Shown in pieces: positions 24,731-33,532 of a stretch of 64,000 bases of DNA. The notes under the pieces are model-generated. The model had not been told where the DNA came from. It saw nothing but the letters and a program-made list of their open reading frames with translations, and ran no database searches. How positions within the stretch are numbered: position 1 is the stretch's first letter; the number at the start of each line of letters is the position of its first letter. The translations under genes and the position numbers were made by a program. The DNA comes from Hyphomonas sp. (GTDB lineage: Bacteria > Pseudomonadota > Alphaproteobacteria > Caulobacterales > Hyphomonadaceae), in contig JACKIK010000002.1 of NCBI GenBank assembly GCA_020638455.1, positions 310,001 to 374,000 on the forward strand, in the 5' to 3' direction.

Positions 24731-26035
24731 TTAGTGGAACATGATTTCCACTCTCTGGTTCTGGTACACCAGAGCAGTGTCCTTCTCCGACACCCTTCGC
24801 GAATAATCGGCCGCGGAAAGGCTTTGGATCATTTGCTTGGGCACGCCGCCGGCGATGTAGTAGTCGCGCACCTTTGCTGCCCGTCGCAGCCCGAGTGCAT
24901 AGGCGCTTCCCTCACGGCTTTCTTTGTCCGAGGCGTGACCGATGATATTGACGCCGGACACCGCCCCGTTCTGCCTGAAACTGACGAGTGATGCATCAAG
25001 GATCAGTTTGGCTTCCTCACTGATCGTCTCGCTATTCTCATCGAAGAAGACGATGTAAGGCCCGGCGTTGAATGTGAGGTGCTCTCCGTTTTGCAGCCTG
25101 AGCGCGCGCGTCAGGGCGAGAGGGGCGAAGGCACTGCCGGGATACTGGTTTGCGAACACGGTGTAGTCGTCCGGCGTCCTGCTGCTGCTGATCTTCTTCC
25201 AGGCTTCGAATGCAGCGTCTGCACCGTTCAGCGGAGCCACCGGGAGCTCGGCGTTTCCTCCGGTCCGGCAATGGCCGGAGAAGCAGAACCTGAGCGAGAC
25301 ATCGGAATAGATCGCCGGGCGCTGCGCGTGGGAAACCTGCATCGCGAGTTCAGCCGTTTCGGAGCGGGCTTCGTCGACACTCTCCATCAGCGGCATGTCG
25401 GCGTCCTTCAGTTTTGGAAGCAGACTGCGCGTGAAGACCGAGTAGGGCGAGGGGTCACCGGGGCTGAGGCGGTCGAGGGCCTGCTGGCGTGCGCCAGCGG
25501 CGTAGACGACGAGTGTTCCCGGAACGGTCTGCTGAACGACAAGGCCCTTGGTCACGGATTTTGTGCCGAGGTCGAAAGGATTGTCGCGGCAGGCGTCGAT
25601 CACCGCAAACACCAGGCCCGGCTTGCGCTGAAGGAGTTCGTCGAGAATGTCCGACTGCAAGGCCACGGTCAGCCGTTTCAGAATGAATTCCGAACTTTGT
25701 TCCGGGGCGTCCCGAAGGGCGAGATAGTTCTGCGACCCGTCCGACCAGCCGTGCCCGGAGAATACGAAGACGACCTGGTCTCCCGGCTCGATCGATGATT
25801 TGAACTGATCCAGCGCGGCGAGGAATTCTTCCGTGGTGGGATCGAGCAGTTGGGTAACCCTGAACCCGAGGTCGTCACGGAACACGCCGGCATAACCTTC
25901 CGCATCGCCGACTGTTTTCTGGAGGTCTGTAAGCTCGGCATAATTGCCGACGCCGACAACGAATGCGCGTTTGGTCTGTGCGTTGGCCGAGAATACGGCG
26001 AGCAGGAGCCAGCAGAAAATGACAGCCGCGCGCAT
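24731..26035 (-). CDS. exported caspase-like (C14) protease with C-terminal OmpA-like domain
   Basis: The 434-residue product has a signal peptide (MRAAVIFCWLLLAVFSANA) and so acts in the periplasm. ATG 26035 is well placed behind GGAGGAGGAA; a GTG one codon earlier is possible. Residues 22 to about 230 are a caspase/peptidase C14 domain: RAFVVGVGNYAELTDLQ, VFVFSGHGWSDG with catalytic His95, and VFAVIDACRDNPFD with catalytic Cys149. A linker follows (DAAFEAWKKISSSRTPDDYT). The last 110 residues resemble an OmpA/MotB peptidoglycan-binding domain: IVFFDENSETISEEAKLILD, VNIIGHASDKESREGSAYAL and QNQRVEIMF. The gene is monocistronic. Target and trigger are unknown; the OmpA part suggests tethering to peptidoglycan. 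Confidence 0.88.
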   Translation of the reverse strand: MRAAVIFCWLLLAVFSANAQTKRAFVVGVGNYAELTDLQKTVGDAEGYAGVFRDDLGFRVTQLLDPTTEEFLAALDQFKSSIEPGDQVVFVFSGHGWSDGSQNYLALRDAPEQSSEFILKRLTVALQSDILDELLQRKPGLVFAVIDACRDNPFDLGTKSVTKGLVVQQTVPGTLVVYAAGARQQALDRLSPGDPSPYSVFTRSLLPKLKDADMPLMESVDEARSETAELAMQVSHAQRPAIYSDVSLRFCFSGHCRTGGNAELPVAPLNGADAAFEAWKKISSSRTPDDYTVFANQYPGSAFAPLALTRALRLQNGEHLTFNAGPYIVFFDENSETISEEAKLILDASLVSFRQNGAVSGVNIIGHASDKESREGSAYALGLRRAAKVRDYYIAGGVPKQMIQSLSAADYSRRVSEKDTALVYQNQRVEIMFH

Positions 26036-26243
26036 CACTTCCTCCTCCCCGGACAGGTTGGGTCAATGGTCCTCAATCGTCGATCGAGGTCAAGCAAAAA
26101 CGGGCCGGGTCTCGGGTGAACCGGGACGCCGGTTTCCCCGGAGGCAGGGAGCAGAGGATCAAGATAAGCCTGTTCTCATGCGGGCATTCTGCTAATTTCG
26201 CGTGGAAAGATGCGGATTGCACAGCACGGGAAGGAACAGCGCC

Positions 26244-27674
26244 ATGAGCAGCGACATGAATTTCACGATGACCATCAACGGGAAGAGCGTGCCGGGGGCT
26301 GAAAAGTTTGGCGTCGAAAACCCGGCCTATGGCGAGGTGTTTGCCGAGGCTCCGAATTGCACGAAGGCAGAGCTGAACGAGGCGGTTGCCGCGGCGCGAG
26401 CAGCCCTGCCGGGCTGGCGCAAGACACCCATCGCGAAGCGTAAGGAAATCATGCAGGCGATTGCCGGCACCATCGCGCAGCACGGCGAGGAACTTGCCCG
26501 CCTCCTGACGCGGGAACAGGGCAAGCCATTCGAGCAGGCCATGGGCGACGTGCTCGGCGGGGCGCACTGGTTCGTCGAGACCTCGAAAATGGACATTCCG
26601 GAAGTCGTCTCGCAGGACGATGAGGAGCGCTATGCGGTGACGCGCTATGAGCCGATCGGAGTCGTGGCAGCGATCGTGCCGTGGAACTTCCCGATCATCC
26701 TTGCCGCGTTCAAGCTGGCGCCGGCGCTGCTGGCCGGCAATACGATCGTGCTGAAGCCGGCGCCGACGACGCCGCTGACGACGCTGCGCCTCGGCGAGCT
26801 GATCAGGGATATCGTGCCGCTGGGCGTGCTGAACGTGGTGTCCGGCGACGACCGGCTTGGCCCCTGGCTGACCGGGCATGCCGGGATCGACAAGATCAGC
26901 TTCACCGGATCGACGCAGACCGGCCGCAAGGTGATGGAAGGTGCCTCGAAGGACCTGAAGAAGGTGACGCTGGAGCTTGGCGGCAATGATGCGGCCATCG
27001 TGATGCCCGACGTGAATGTCGAGGCCGTGGCGCAGCAGCTGTTCTGGGCGGCGTTCCAGAACACCGGGCAGATCTGTATCGCGACGAAACGCATGTATGT
27101 GCACAAGGACATCTACGAGCCGCTGAAGAAGGCGCTGGTAGAGTATGCGAAGACGGTGAAGGTCGGCGATGGCTCGCAGCAGGGTACGCAGATCGGGCCG
27201 ATCCAGAACAAGGCGCAGTACCAGCGCGTGCTGGACCTGATCCAGGATGCGAAGGACAAGGGCTACAAGTTCCTTGTCGGCGGGGACGCCTCCGAGGCGC
27301 CCGGCTATTTCGTGCCGGTGACCATCCTCGACAATCCGCCGGAAGATGCGCGCATCGTGCAGGAGGAGCAGTTCGGGCCCGTGCTGCCGCTGATGTCGTT
27401 CGACAATGTGGACGAAGTGATCGGGCGCGCGAACGATACGATCTACGGCCTCGGCGCATCGGTGTGGAGCGCGGATATAGCGGCGGCGCAGGAGATTGCC
27501 GATCAGCTGCAGACCGGCACGGTGTGGATCAATGAGACGCAGCACCTGTCGCCGCATGCTGTGTTCGGCGGGGCCAAACAGTCGGGCCTTGGCGGTGAGG
27601 GCGGCGAGCATGGCCTGCTGGAGTTCTGCCAGCCGAAGACGACCTTCATCCGGCGGAACGCGGTGGTGGCCTGA
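26244..27674 (+). CDS. NAD(P)-dependent aldehyde dehydrogenase
   Basis: This is a 476-residue aldehyde dehydrogenase. ATG 26244 (MSSDMNFTMTINGK) has AAGGAA upstream; the frame also offers an ATG 14 codons earlier without such a signal. The cofactor and active-site blocks are VVAAIVPWNFPIILAAFKLA, GFTGSTQTG-like FTGSTQTGRKVMEG, TLELGGNDAAIV (Glu244) and NTGQICIATKRMYVHKDIY (nucleophile Cys278). The 34-residue Glu-Cys spacing is the norm. The LGGNDAAIV form is seen in a subgroup annotated as aldehyde or betaine-aldehyde dehydrogenases. The substrate is not predictable. It is followed by a thioesterase-like gene 104 bp away in the same direction. Confidence 0.9.
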   Translation: MSSDMNFTMTINGKSVPGAEKFGVENPAYGEVFAEAPNCTKAELNEAVAAARAALPGWRKTPIAKRKEIMQAIAGTIAQHGEELARLLTREQGKPFEQAMGDVLGGAHWFVETSKMDIPEVVSQDDEERYAVTRYEPIGVVAAIVPWNFPIILAAFKLAPALLAGNTIVLKPAPTTPLTTLRLGELIRDIVPLGVLNVVSGDDRLGPWLTGHAGIDKISFTGSTQTGRKVMEGASKDLKKVTLELGGNDAAIVMPDVNVEAVAQQLFWAAFQNTGQICIATKRMYVHKDIYEPLKKALVEYAKTVKVGDGSQQGTQIGPIQNKAQYQRVLDLIQDAKDKGYKFLVGGDASEAPGYFVPVTILDNPPEDARIVQEEQFGPVLPLMSFDNVDEVIGRANDTIYGLGASVWSADIAAAQEIADQLQTGTVWINETQHLSPHAVFGGAKQSGLGGEGGEHGLLEFCQPKTTFIRRNAVVA

Positions 27675-27778
27675 GGCGCCGACATCTTTGTTGATTGAAA
27701 AGCCTGGCCTTGCGTGGCGCGTCTCCACACGGGCGCATTGCCCGCGTGCGGCATAGGCGGACGAAGAAGGAAGACAGT

Positions 27779-28531
27779 TTGGAACCCTATTTCTATCGCA
27801 AGAATGGCTATGTCGTCGCAACGGAGCATGGCGGGGGTCCGTGGGACCCGCGGATGCTGCACGGCGGCGCACCGACGGCGCTGATTGCGAGCATCGTGGA
27901 GGACCTGCCATCCGAAGTGCCGATGAGCGTGACGCGCCTGACGGTGGACCTGCAGCGGCCCGTGCCGGTAGGCCAGCTGGACATCACGGTGAACGTGACG
28001 CGTGAAGGGCGGAACATTCAGACCTCGGAAGTGATCCTCTCGGCGAATGGCAAACAGGTCGTCCGCGCCGCGGCCCTGAAGATGCGCAAGGAGATGCTGG
28101 ACCTGCCGGAGGGGTCGGCGATGCCGGAAATCGCAGGCCATGTGCCGGAGGCGCGGACCGGGTTTCCACGGCCGGTCGGGTTCAACAATGCGGTGGACAT
28201 GCGCGAGGAAGAGCCCGGTGCGCGCAAGCGCGTCTGGTTCCACATCGAGCGACCCTTCTTCGACGACCGGGAGACGACACCGCTGATGCGCGCCGCGGCG
28301 ACGGGGGACTATTGCAACGGCTTCGGCTCGACGCTGAACTTCGAGGAATGGACGTATATCAACGCCGACCTGACGCTGCATTTCGCGCGGGAGCCGGTAG
28401 GCGAATGGATGATGCTGGCGGCCAATTCGTGGATCGGGCCGGACGGGCGCGGGCTCGCCTTCGGAGAGCTGTCCGACCAGCATGGGCCGGTTGGACGGGC
28501 GATCCAGTCGCTGGTGATCGCGAGGCGGTGA
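27779..28531 (+). CDS. acyl-CoA thioesterase-like double hot-dog protein
   Basis: This 250-residue protein resembles the TesB-like thioesterase superfamily. I choose TTG 27779 (LEPYFYRKNGYVVATEHGGG), since AGAAGGAAG lies 6 bases upstream and homology-like sequence begins there; a longer in-frame ATG start at 27695 adds 28 basic residues. The first hot-dog has GPWDPRMLHGGAPTALIASI and VTRLTVDLQRPVPVG. The second has TGDYCNGFGSTLNFEEWTYI, NADLTLHFAREPVGEWM and GRGLAFGELSDQHGPVGRAI. It probably hydrolyses acyl-CoA thioesters in the cytoplasm. The exact chain is unknown. Confidence 0.8.
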   Translation: MEPYFYRKNGYVVATEHGGGPWDPRMLHGGAPTALIASIVEDLPSEVPMSVTRLTVDLQRPVPVGQLDITVNVTREGRNIQTSEVILSANGKQVVRAAALKMRKEMLDLPEGSAMPEIAGHVPEARTGFPRPVGFNNAVDMREEEPGARKRVWFHIERPFFDDRETTPLMRAAATGDYCNGFGSTLNFEEWTYINADLTLHFAREPVGEWMMLAANSWIGPDGRGLAFGELSDQHGPVGRAIQSLVIARR

Positions 28532-28644
28532 ATGCACAACCTGCGGGACGCGGCCTGAATCGCAGGTCCCCTGCATCCAAACCGGCCTCCGGTTGCCTCT
28601 CCCATGTGTCGCCGCAATCGGGTGGGGCATGGCAAAGGAGAACG

Positions 28645-29355
28645 ATGGTGGGGACACAGCCTTCCCAAAAGCTGGGCATATGTCTTGAAGTCTGCGCTGT
28701 GGTTGCCGCTGCGATTGTTTCCAAACTGTTGCTGGACCAAGTGTTCTGGCGATTCTCGGGCCCGGTGTCGCTGATTGCGCTGCTTGCCTTGCTGACGATT
28801 TACCTTCGCGGGAAGGGCATCAACTGGACGGATCTTGGTCTTCGCCTACCGGCCGGCCGCAGGGGGTGGCTGTTGCTACTGCCGCAGGCGCTGCTGGCTG
28901 TGTTCGCAATACTGCTGGCCGGAGCAGGAACCGCCCTTGTCGGCGCAGCGCTCGGCTTCGACTTTATGGCTGAGGTGCCGGATGGCGTGGATGAACGCTG
29001 GGGCGATGTTGCGGGCAACATGCCCCGATACCTCATGTGGCTGTCGATCGGCATCCTGAGCGGCGGATTTGCGGAGGAAATGTTCTTCCGTAGCTATCTG
29101 ATCAGCCGGCTTCGGGAAGGCTTCGGAGGCGGGCGTATTGCGGCGGTGTTGGCGGTGCTCCTGTCGGCGGCCTTTTTCGGTTATGGTCATGTTTACTACC
29201 AGGGCCTGAAGGGCTTCATCACCACAGGTGCGATTGGCCTTGCGCTGGGCTTCCTGTACCTGTTGTACCGGCGGAACTTGTGGCCGCTGATCGTGGCGCA
29301 TGCTTTCGTGGATTCGCTGGCGTTTACGGCGACATATGCCGGATGGGATATCTAG
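28645..29355 (+). CDS. CPBP family intramembrane glutamic endopeptidase
   Basis: The 236-residue membrane protein starts at ATG 28645 behind AAAGGAG. About six hydrophobic segments are visible. The CPBP/Abi motifs are present: EEMFFR with Glu144, Glu145 and Arg149, then FFGYGHVYYQ (motif 2 His), and HAFVDSLAF (motif 3). Members of this Rce1-like family act as intramembrane proteases or, in some bacteria, in bacteriocin immunity. The target is unknown. The gene is followed by tgt after 46 bp, and there is no apparent functional link. Confidence 0.85.
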   Translation: MVGTQPSQKLGICLEVCAVVAAAIVSKLLLDQVFWRFSGPVSLIALLALLTIYLRGKGINWTDLGLRLPAGRRGWLLLLPQALLAVFAILLAGAGTALVGAALGFDFMAEVPDGVDERWGDVAGNMPRYLMWLSIGILSGGFAEEMFFRSYLISRLREGFGGGRIAAVLAVLLSAAFFGYGHVYYQGLKGFITTGAIGLALGFLYLLYRRNLWPLIVAHAFVDSLAFTATYAGWDI

Positions 29356-29401
29356 CCACGGCACTCTGGCCACGCCGGGAATTCCTCCCTATACGCCGCG
29401 C

Positions 29402-30553
29402 ATGGCGACATTTCCGTTTGAGATCAACGCCCGTGAGGGCAATGCGCGTACGGGCGTGCTGAAGACGCCGCGTGGCGACGTCCGCACGCCGGCCTTCATG
29501 CCGGTGGGCACGGCGGGCACGGTGAAGGCGCTCTATATGGACCAGGTGAAGGGCACGGGCGCCGATATCATCCTTGGCAACACCTATCACCTGATGCTGC
29601 GCCCGGGAGCGGAGCGGGTGAAGCGGCTCGGCGGGCTGCACAAATTCTCTCACTGGGACGGGCCGATGCTGACGGACAGCGGCGGCTTCCAGGTCTGGAG
29701 CCTCGCCCAGTTGCGGAAGATGGATTCCGAAGGCGTGACCTTCCAGAGCCATATCGACGGCTCCACGCACCGGCTGACGCCGGCGCGCAGCATCGAGATC
29801 CAGGCAGACCTGTTGGGGGCCGATATTTCCATGCAGCTCGATGAGTGCACGAATTTTCCGTGTACGCATGAGGAAGCCGAAGAGAGCCTTGAGCTGTCGC
29901 TGCGCTGGGGCGAGCGGAGCCTGGACGCGTTCGGAGAGCGCGAGGCGCAGACGCTGTTCGGGATTATCCAGGGCTCGAACTTTGCGGACCTGCGGGAGCG
30001 GTCCGCGAAAGGTGTCGTCGCGCAGGGCTTCGGCGGCATCGCGCTGGGCGGCCTTGCCGTGGGCGAGGGGCACGACCAGATGTGCGCGACGATCGACATG
30101 ACCGTGCCACACCTGCCGGATCACCTGCCGCGCTATGTGATGGGTGTCGGCAAGCCGATCGACCTGGTAGAGAGCGTGGCGCGCGGCATCGACATGTTCG
30201 ACTGCGTGCTGCCGACGCGCTCAGGCCGCCACGGGCAGGCGTGGACCTGGGCGGGGCCGATCAATGTGAAGAACGCGAAATTCGCCGAAGACCTGTCACC
30301 GCTCGACGAGGCCGTCGATTGTCCGGCCAGCCGGGACTATCCGAAAGCGTATTACCACCACCTGTTCCGGGCGGGGGAGTATCTCGGGCCGATGCTGCTG
30401 TCCTGGCACAATACGGCATTCTTCCAGGCCCTGATGCAGGAGATCCGCGCCTCTATCGCGGAAGGCCGGTTTGCGGATCTTCGGGCCCGACTACATAGCG
30501 CGTGGGACCATACGAAATCTCAGGCTCGGAGCGAGGCGCAGGACGAGGCGTAG
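29402..30553 (+). CDS. tgt: queuine/preQ1 tRNA-guanine transglycosylase with incomplete zinc site
   Basis: This 383-residue enzyme swaps guanine-34 for preQ1 in tRNAs with GUN anticodons. The start is ATG 29402 (MATFPFEINAREGNARTG). The general-acid region TDSGGFQVWSLAQLRK (Asp92) and the nucleophile in GIDMFDCVLPTRSGRHG (Asp267) are intact, as are GGLAVGEG and YVMGVGKPIDLVE. The zinc motif, normally C-x-C-x2-C with a later His, reads V-D-C-P-A-S here. The first and third cysteines are Val305 and Ser310, while Cys307 and His336 remain. Sequence around it (KAYYHHLFRAGE) is otherwise normal. The last 101 bp overlap the 3' end of a convergent lipoprotein gene. Confidence 0.93.
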   Translation: MATFPFEINAREGNARTGVLKTPRGDVRTPAFMPVGTAGTVKALYMDQVKGTGADIILGNTYHLMLRPGAERVKRLGGLHKFSHWDGPMLTDSGGFQVWSLAQLRKMDSEGVTFQSHIDGSTHRLTPARSIEIQADLLGADISMQLDECTNFPCTHEEAEESLELSLRWGERSLDAFGEREAQTLFGIIQGSNFADLRERSAKGVVAQGFGGIALGGLAVGEGHDQMCATIDMTVPHLPDHLPRYVMGVGKPIDLVESVARGIDMFDCVLPTRSGRHGQAWTWAGPINVKNAKFAEDLSPLDEAVDCPASRDYPKAYYHHLFRAGEYLGPMLLSWHNTAFFQALMQEIRASIAEGRFADLRARLHSAWDHTKSQARSEAQDEA

Positions 30554-31175
30554 GGGCATCGCCCTTGAATACGATGTCCTCGTCCTTTGGCGCCGGTGGA
30601 TTGGGGCGCGCGGGGGCGGGACAGTCCTTGGCGAGGCCCAGGCCCTTCAGATAAGCGCGGCGCTGGGCGCCGACGCTGAAGGCCTGATTGTATTTCTTCT
30701 GGTAGGCATAGGCGCCGGTGGCGCGCCGCACGAGGCTGCGGAAGGGGATGATGCTGCTGGCGCCGGACGAGACCGTATCGAGCGCCGCGGCGGAGGCCGC
30801 ATCGGCCAGTTTCTCGGTGCGCAGGCGGTCATCCGGATTGGGCGTGTCCCAGTCGGGCCCCAGAACGGCGTCCAGTTCGGCAAGATGGTGCGCAATATCG
30901 GCGCAGCTGAGGTCGCCCGGAAGGTCATAGGGGCTTTCGATGTCGGACAGGACCTTCGGAATCGGCTCCCGCTTCAGGTTCAGGTCTTCCAGCGGCGACA
31001 TGGCGGCCTCGGGCAGGCCGGCCTTGGTTTGCGTGTAGGCGTCGCCGGCTGCCTCCTCGACATTTCCGGAGAGGCCCGGCGATGCCTGGTTATTATTCGC
31101 GTCTTCCGCAGGGGGATGGCTGGCACAGGCGGCAATCAGGGCGAGGGCCGGAAGGAGAACAGGAAAAAGTCTCAT
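30453..31175 (-). CDS. unrecognised lipoprotein
   Basis: The 240-residue product has a lipoprotein signal ending in ALIAAC (Cys17) and then a low-complexity Asn/Pro/Glu segment. The conserved-looking core is DLSCADIAHHLAELDAVLGP followed by LDTVSSGASSIIPFRSLVRR and AFSVGAQRRAYLKGLGLAKD, which could form helices. The C-terminal 50 residues are Pro-rich (PARPNPPAPKDEDIVFKGD). I do not know its function. Such small lipoproteins with a helical core occur in Caulobacterales envelopes. Its final 101 bp are antisense to the end of tgt; a shorter version would need a frame-ending stop that is not present, so the overlap is real in frame. Confidence 0.8.
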   Translation of the reverse strand: MRLFPVLLPALALIAACASHPPAEDANNNQASPGLSGNVEEAAGDAYTQTKAGLPEAAMSPLEDLNLKREPIPKVLSDIESPYDLPGDLSCADIAHHLAELDAVLGPDWDTPNPDDRLRTEKLADAASAAALDTVSSGASSIIPFRSLVRRATGAYAYQKKYNQAFSVGAQRRAYLKGLGLAKDCPAPARPNPPAPKDEDIVFKGDAPTPRPAPRSEPEISYGPTRYVVGPEDPQTGLPR

Positions 31176-31273
31176 GGATTCATCATGACTGGAAAATTAT
31201 GGCGACATGTAGCCAAAGGGTGCAGGCAGGTGTTGACCGGCCCTGCGGCGTTCTCTAAATGGCCCTCTTCGGC

Positions 31274-31349
31274 GTGCCCTTAGCTCAGCCGGTAGAGCAA
31301 CTGACTTTTAATCAGTAGGTCACAGGTTCGAACCCTGTAGGGCACACCA
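31274..31349 (+). tRNA. tRNA-Lys(TTT)
   Basis: A complete 76-nt cloverleaf is present. Acceptor GTGCCCT (31274-31280) pairs with AGGGCAC (31339-31345), followed by A and an encoded CCA. The D-arm is AGCTCAGCCGGTAGAGCA. The anticodon stem ACTGA/TCAGT encloses CTTTTAA with anticodon TTT at 31307-31309, and the T-arm carries GGTTCGAACC. It reads AAA and AAG lysine codons. Confidence 0.98.
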
Positions 31350-31361
31350 TCCTTTTCCTTC

Positions 31362-33392
31362 TCATCCTCCCTTGATGTGGGCGTCATACCAGCCGAGATA
31401 GCGCTGGTAGCGGTCTTTCATGAAGCTTGGCCGGCCGATGGAGTGGTCCTCGCCGGGATAGACGACGAGACCGGTCTCGATGCCGCGACGGCGGAGGGCG
31501 AGATAGAACTCCTCGCCATTGAGAATCGGCACATTCCAGTCGTCGGCGCCGCCCATGAACAGGGTGGGCGTGGTGACCTTTCCAGCCTGGAAGAAGGGGG
31601 CAATCCGGTCCCAGGCGGCCTGGTTTTCCCAGGGTAGGCCCAGCTCCGTCTCCCATTCGCGCTGGTAGATGTCGTGGCCGTAATTGGCGGTGTAGTTGGC
31701 TTCGCCGGCGCCGCTGACGGCGGCGAGGAAGCGGTCCGTCTTTGTGATCGTGTAGTTGGTCAGGATGCCGCCATAGGACCAGCCGCCGACGCCGAGGCGG
31801 CTGCCATTGGCAAGGCCCATCTCGATCGCCTTGTCGACGCCGGCCATGACATCGGCAAAGTCCTTGGTGCCCCAGTCGGCCCAGATGGCGCTGGAATAGG
31901 CCTGTCCACGGCCGCTGGAGCCGCGCGGATTGACCATGATGGTTGCATAGCCATTGGCCGCGTAGAGCTGCGCGAACGGGTCGAACTCGTACGAGAATTG
32001 TGCGGTCGGGCCGCCATGGATACGCAGGATGGCCGGCGGGGGGCTTCCGGGGTTCTGAGCGGAGGGCGGGTAGATGAATTCCTGCACGGTCACGCCGTCA
32101 GGATCCGGGAAGGAGACGAATTGCGGCTCCGACAGCATGAGGCCGGAGAGGAGCTCAGTATTGGTGCGCGTGATCTGGGTCAGCGTCCTGCCGTCCTGCA
32201 GGAAGACCTCTTCCGGCAGGGTCGGGCGGGTGATGACAGCGGCCATCTTTCCTTTCGGGCCCTCGTCGAAGCTCCAGACGGTCAGGTTGCCGCCGATGAC
32301 CGGTGAAATCGTGCCCTTCTTCAGATTGTAGGCCGAGACCGGCTGGGTGCCGGAGTCTTCGCTGTAGAAGTAGATCGACTTGCCGTCGGCCGAGAATTTC
32401 GGGGCGAAGACGTTGCGGTCGAGGGCCTTGGTCAGGACGTGCTCCTCGCCGCCGCCGGAGGCTGGCGCCATGGCCAAGTGGATGGTGGCGTACCAGATGA
32501 GGTTCGGTTCGGTGACCGTCGTGTAGGTGATCTGCGTGCCGTCCGGGCTCCAGTCGGGCGAGGCTTCTGTGCCGGGATTGCTGGTAATGCGGCGCGGTTC
32601 GGCCGGCGTTTCCGAGGGCGTGGCGGAGACGACGAAAATGTCGGTGTTGGTGTTCGAATCCGGCTCTTCGGTATGGTTGGAGACGAAGGCGATTTCGGTG
32701 CCGTTCGGGCTCCAGTCAGGCTCGCTGTCGTCCTGCTGGCCGAAGGCCAGCTGCTGGGGCGCCTCATCGCGGCCGGCGACGAGATAGAGATGCGTGTAGG
32801 TGCGGTCGAGATAGCCGACGCCGTCTTCCTTGAACTGCAACCGGTCGATCACATAGGGGTGCTCGTCGGGGGTTTCGCCTTTCTTCTTTGCCTCGCGGTC
32901 CGCCTTGTCGTTGTCGCTTTCGTCCTGGATGAGGAGGACCATGCGCTGGCCGTCGGGGGCCCATTCGAAGCCATCGACGCCCTGGGTGACGTCCGTATAG
33001 GCGCGGGCTTCGCCGCCGCGCATGTCGAGCGTCCAGACCTGGCTGGTGGCGTCCTCGTCGAGGTCGTCGCGGGTGGCGAGAAAGGCGAGCTGGCTGCCGT
33101 CGGGGCTCCATTGCGGGTCCGAGGCGGAATAGGTGTCGCCGGTCAGCGGAAGGGCCGTCTTGCCGTCCGCAGAGACCATCCAGATCTGCGAGAGCGACTT
33201 GTCCTTGTCCATGTCGTTGCGGTTGACGACATAGGCGGCCCATTTGCCGTCCGGGCTGAGGTCGACCGAGGACACGGTCCGGATCGCGAGCAGGTCGTCC
33301 ACCGTGATCGGCCGCTGTTCCTGGGCGGTGCCCGGACCTACGGTCAGCAGGCCGGCAAGACAGACGCTCAACGGGGGGAGGATGCGCTTCAT
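31362..33392 (-). CDS. S9 family prolyl oligopeptidase-like exported peptidase
   Basis: This 676-residue exported serine peptidase has a signal peptide (PPLSVCLAGLLTVGPGTA). An N-terminal beta-propeller of about 400 residues contains repeated SPDGxxxAF/WSPDG strands (for example DLSPDGKWAAYVVNRND and ASPDWSPDGTQITYT). The alpha/beta-hydrolase domain follows, with ILRIHGGPTAQFSYEFDPFA and MVNPRGSSGRGQAY. The nucleophile is Ser539 in GVGGWSYGGILTN, the acid is Asp617/618 in GGADDWNVP, and His650 is in PGEDHSIG. This fits acylaminoacyl-peptidase/dipeptidyl-peptidase types that trim peptides in the periplasm. It is monocistronic. Confidence 0.93.
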   Translation of the reverse strand: MKRILPPLSVCLAGLLTVGPGTAQEQRPITVDDLLAIRTVSSVDLSPDGKWAAYVVNRNDMDKDKSLSQIWMVSADGKTALPLTGDTYSASDPQWSPDGSQLAFLATRDDLDEDATSQVWTLDMRGGEARAYTDVTQGVDGFEWAPDGQRMVLLIQDESDNDKADREAKKKGETPDEHPYVIDRLQFKEDGVGYLDRTYTHLYLVAGRDEAPQQLAFGQQDDSEPDWSPNGTEIAFVSNHTEEPDSNTNTDIFVVSATPSETPAEPRRITSNPGTEASPDWSPDGTQITYTTVTEPNLIWYATIHLAMAPASGGGEEHVLTKALDRNVFAPKFSADGKSIYFYSEDSGTQPVSAYNLKKGTISPVIGGNLTVWSFDEGPKGKMAAVITRPTLPEEVFLQDGRTLTQITRTNTELLSGLMLSEPQFVSFPDPDGVTVQEFIYPPSAQNPGSPPPAILRIHGGPTAQFSYEFDPFAQLYAANGYATIMVNPRGSSGRGQAYSSAIWADWGTKDFADVMAGVDKAIEMGLANGSRLGVGGWSYGGILTNYTITKTDRFLAAVSGAGEANYTANYGHDIYQREWETELGLPWENQAAWDRIAPFFQAGKVTTPTLFMGGADDWNVPILNGEEFYLALRRRGIETGLVVYPGEDHSIGRPSFMKDRYQRYLGWYDAHIKGG

Positions 33393-33532
33393 GTGGGGAG
33401 ACTCCTTGGTGGACGGTTGGAGCTTAGCGCGTTGCGGGCCGCGGGCAACGGCGTCTGCCGTCTTTGACGGCTGCTTTGTTTGCTGCGCACAGGCGGACTG
33501 CTATAGCCGGGCCAAGGGCTTCAGGAGTGCAT

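Noticed and set aside
26073..27911. A 612-codon open frame antisense to the aldehyde dehydrogenase gene
   Set aside because: It is covered by a clearly coding aldehyde dehydrogenase with intact catalytic residues; the antisense product has no family features.
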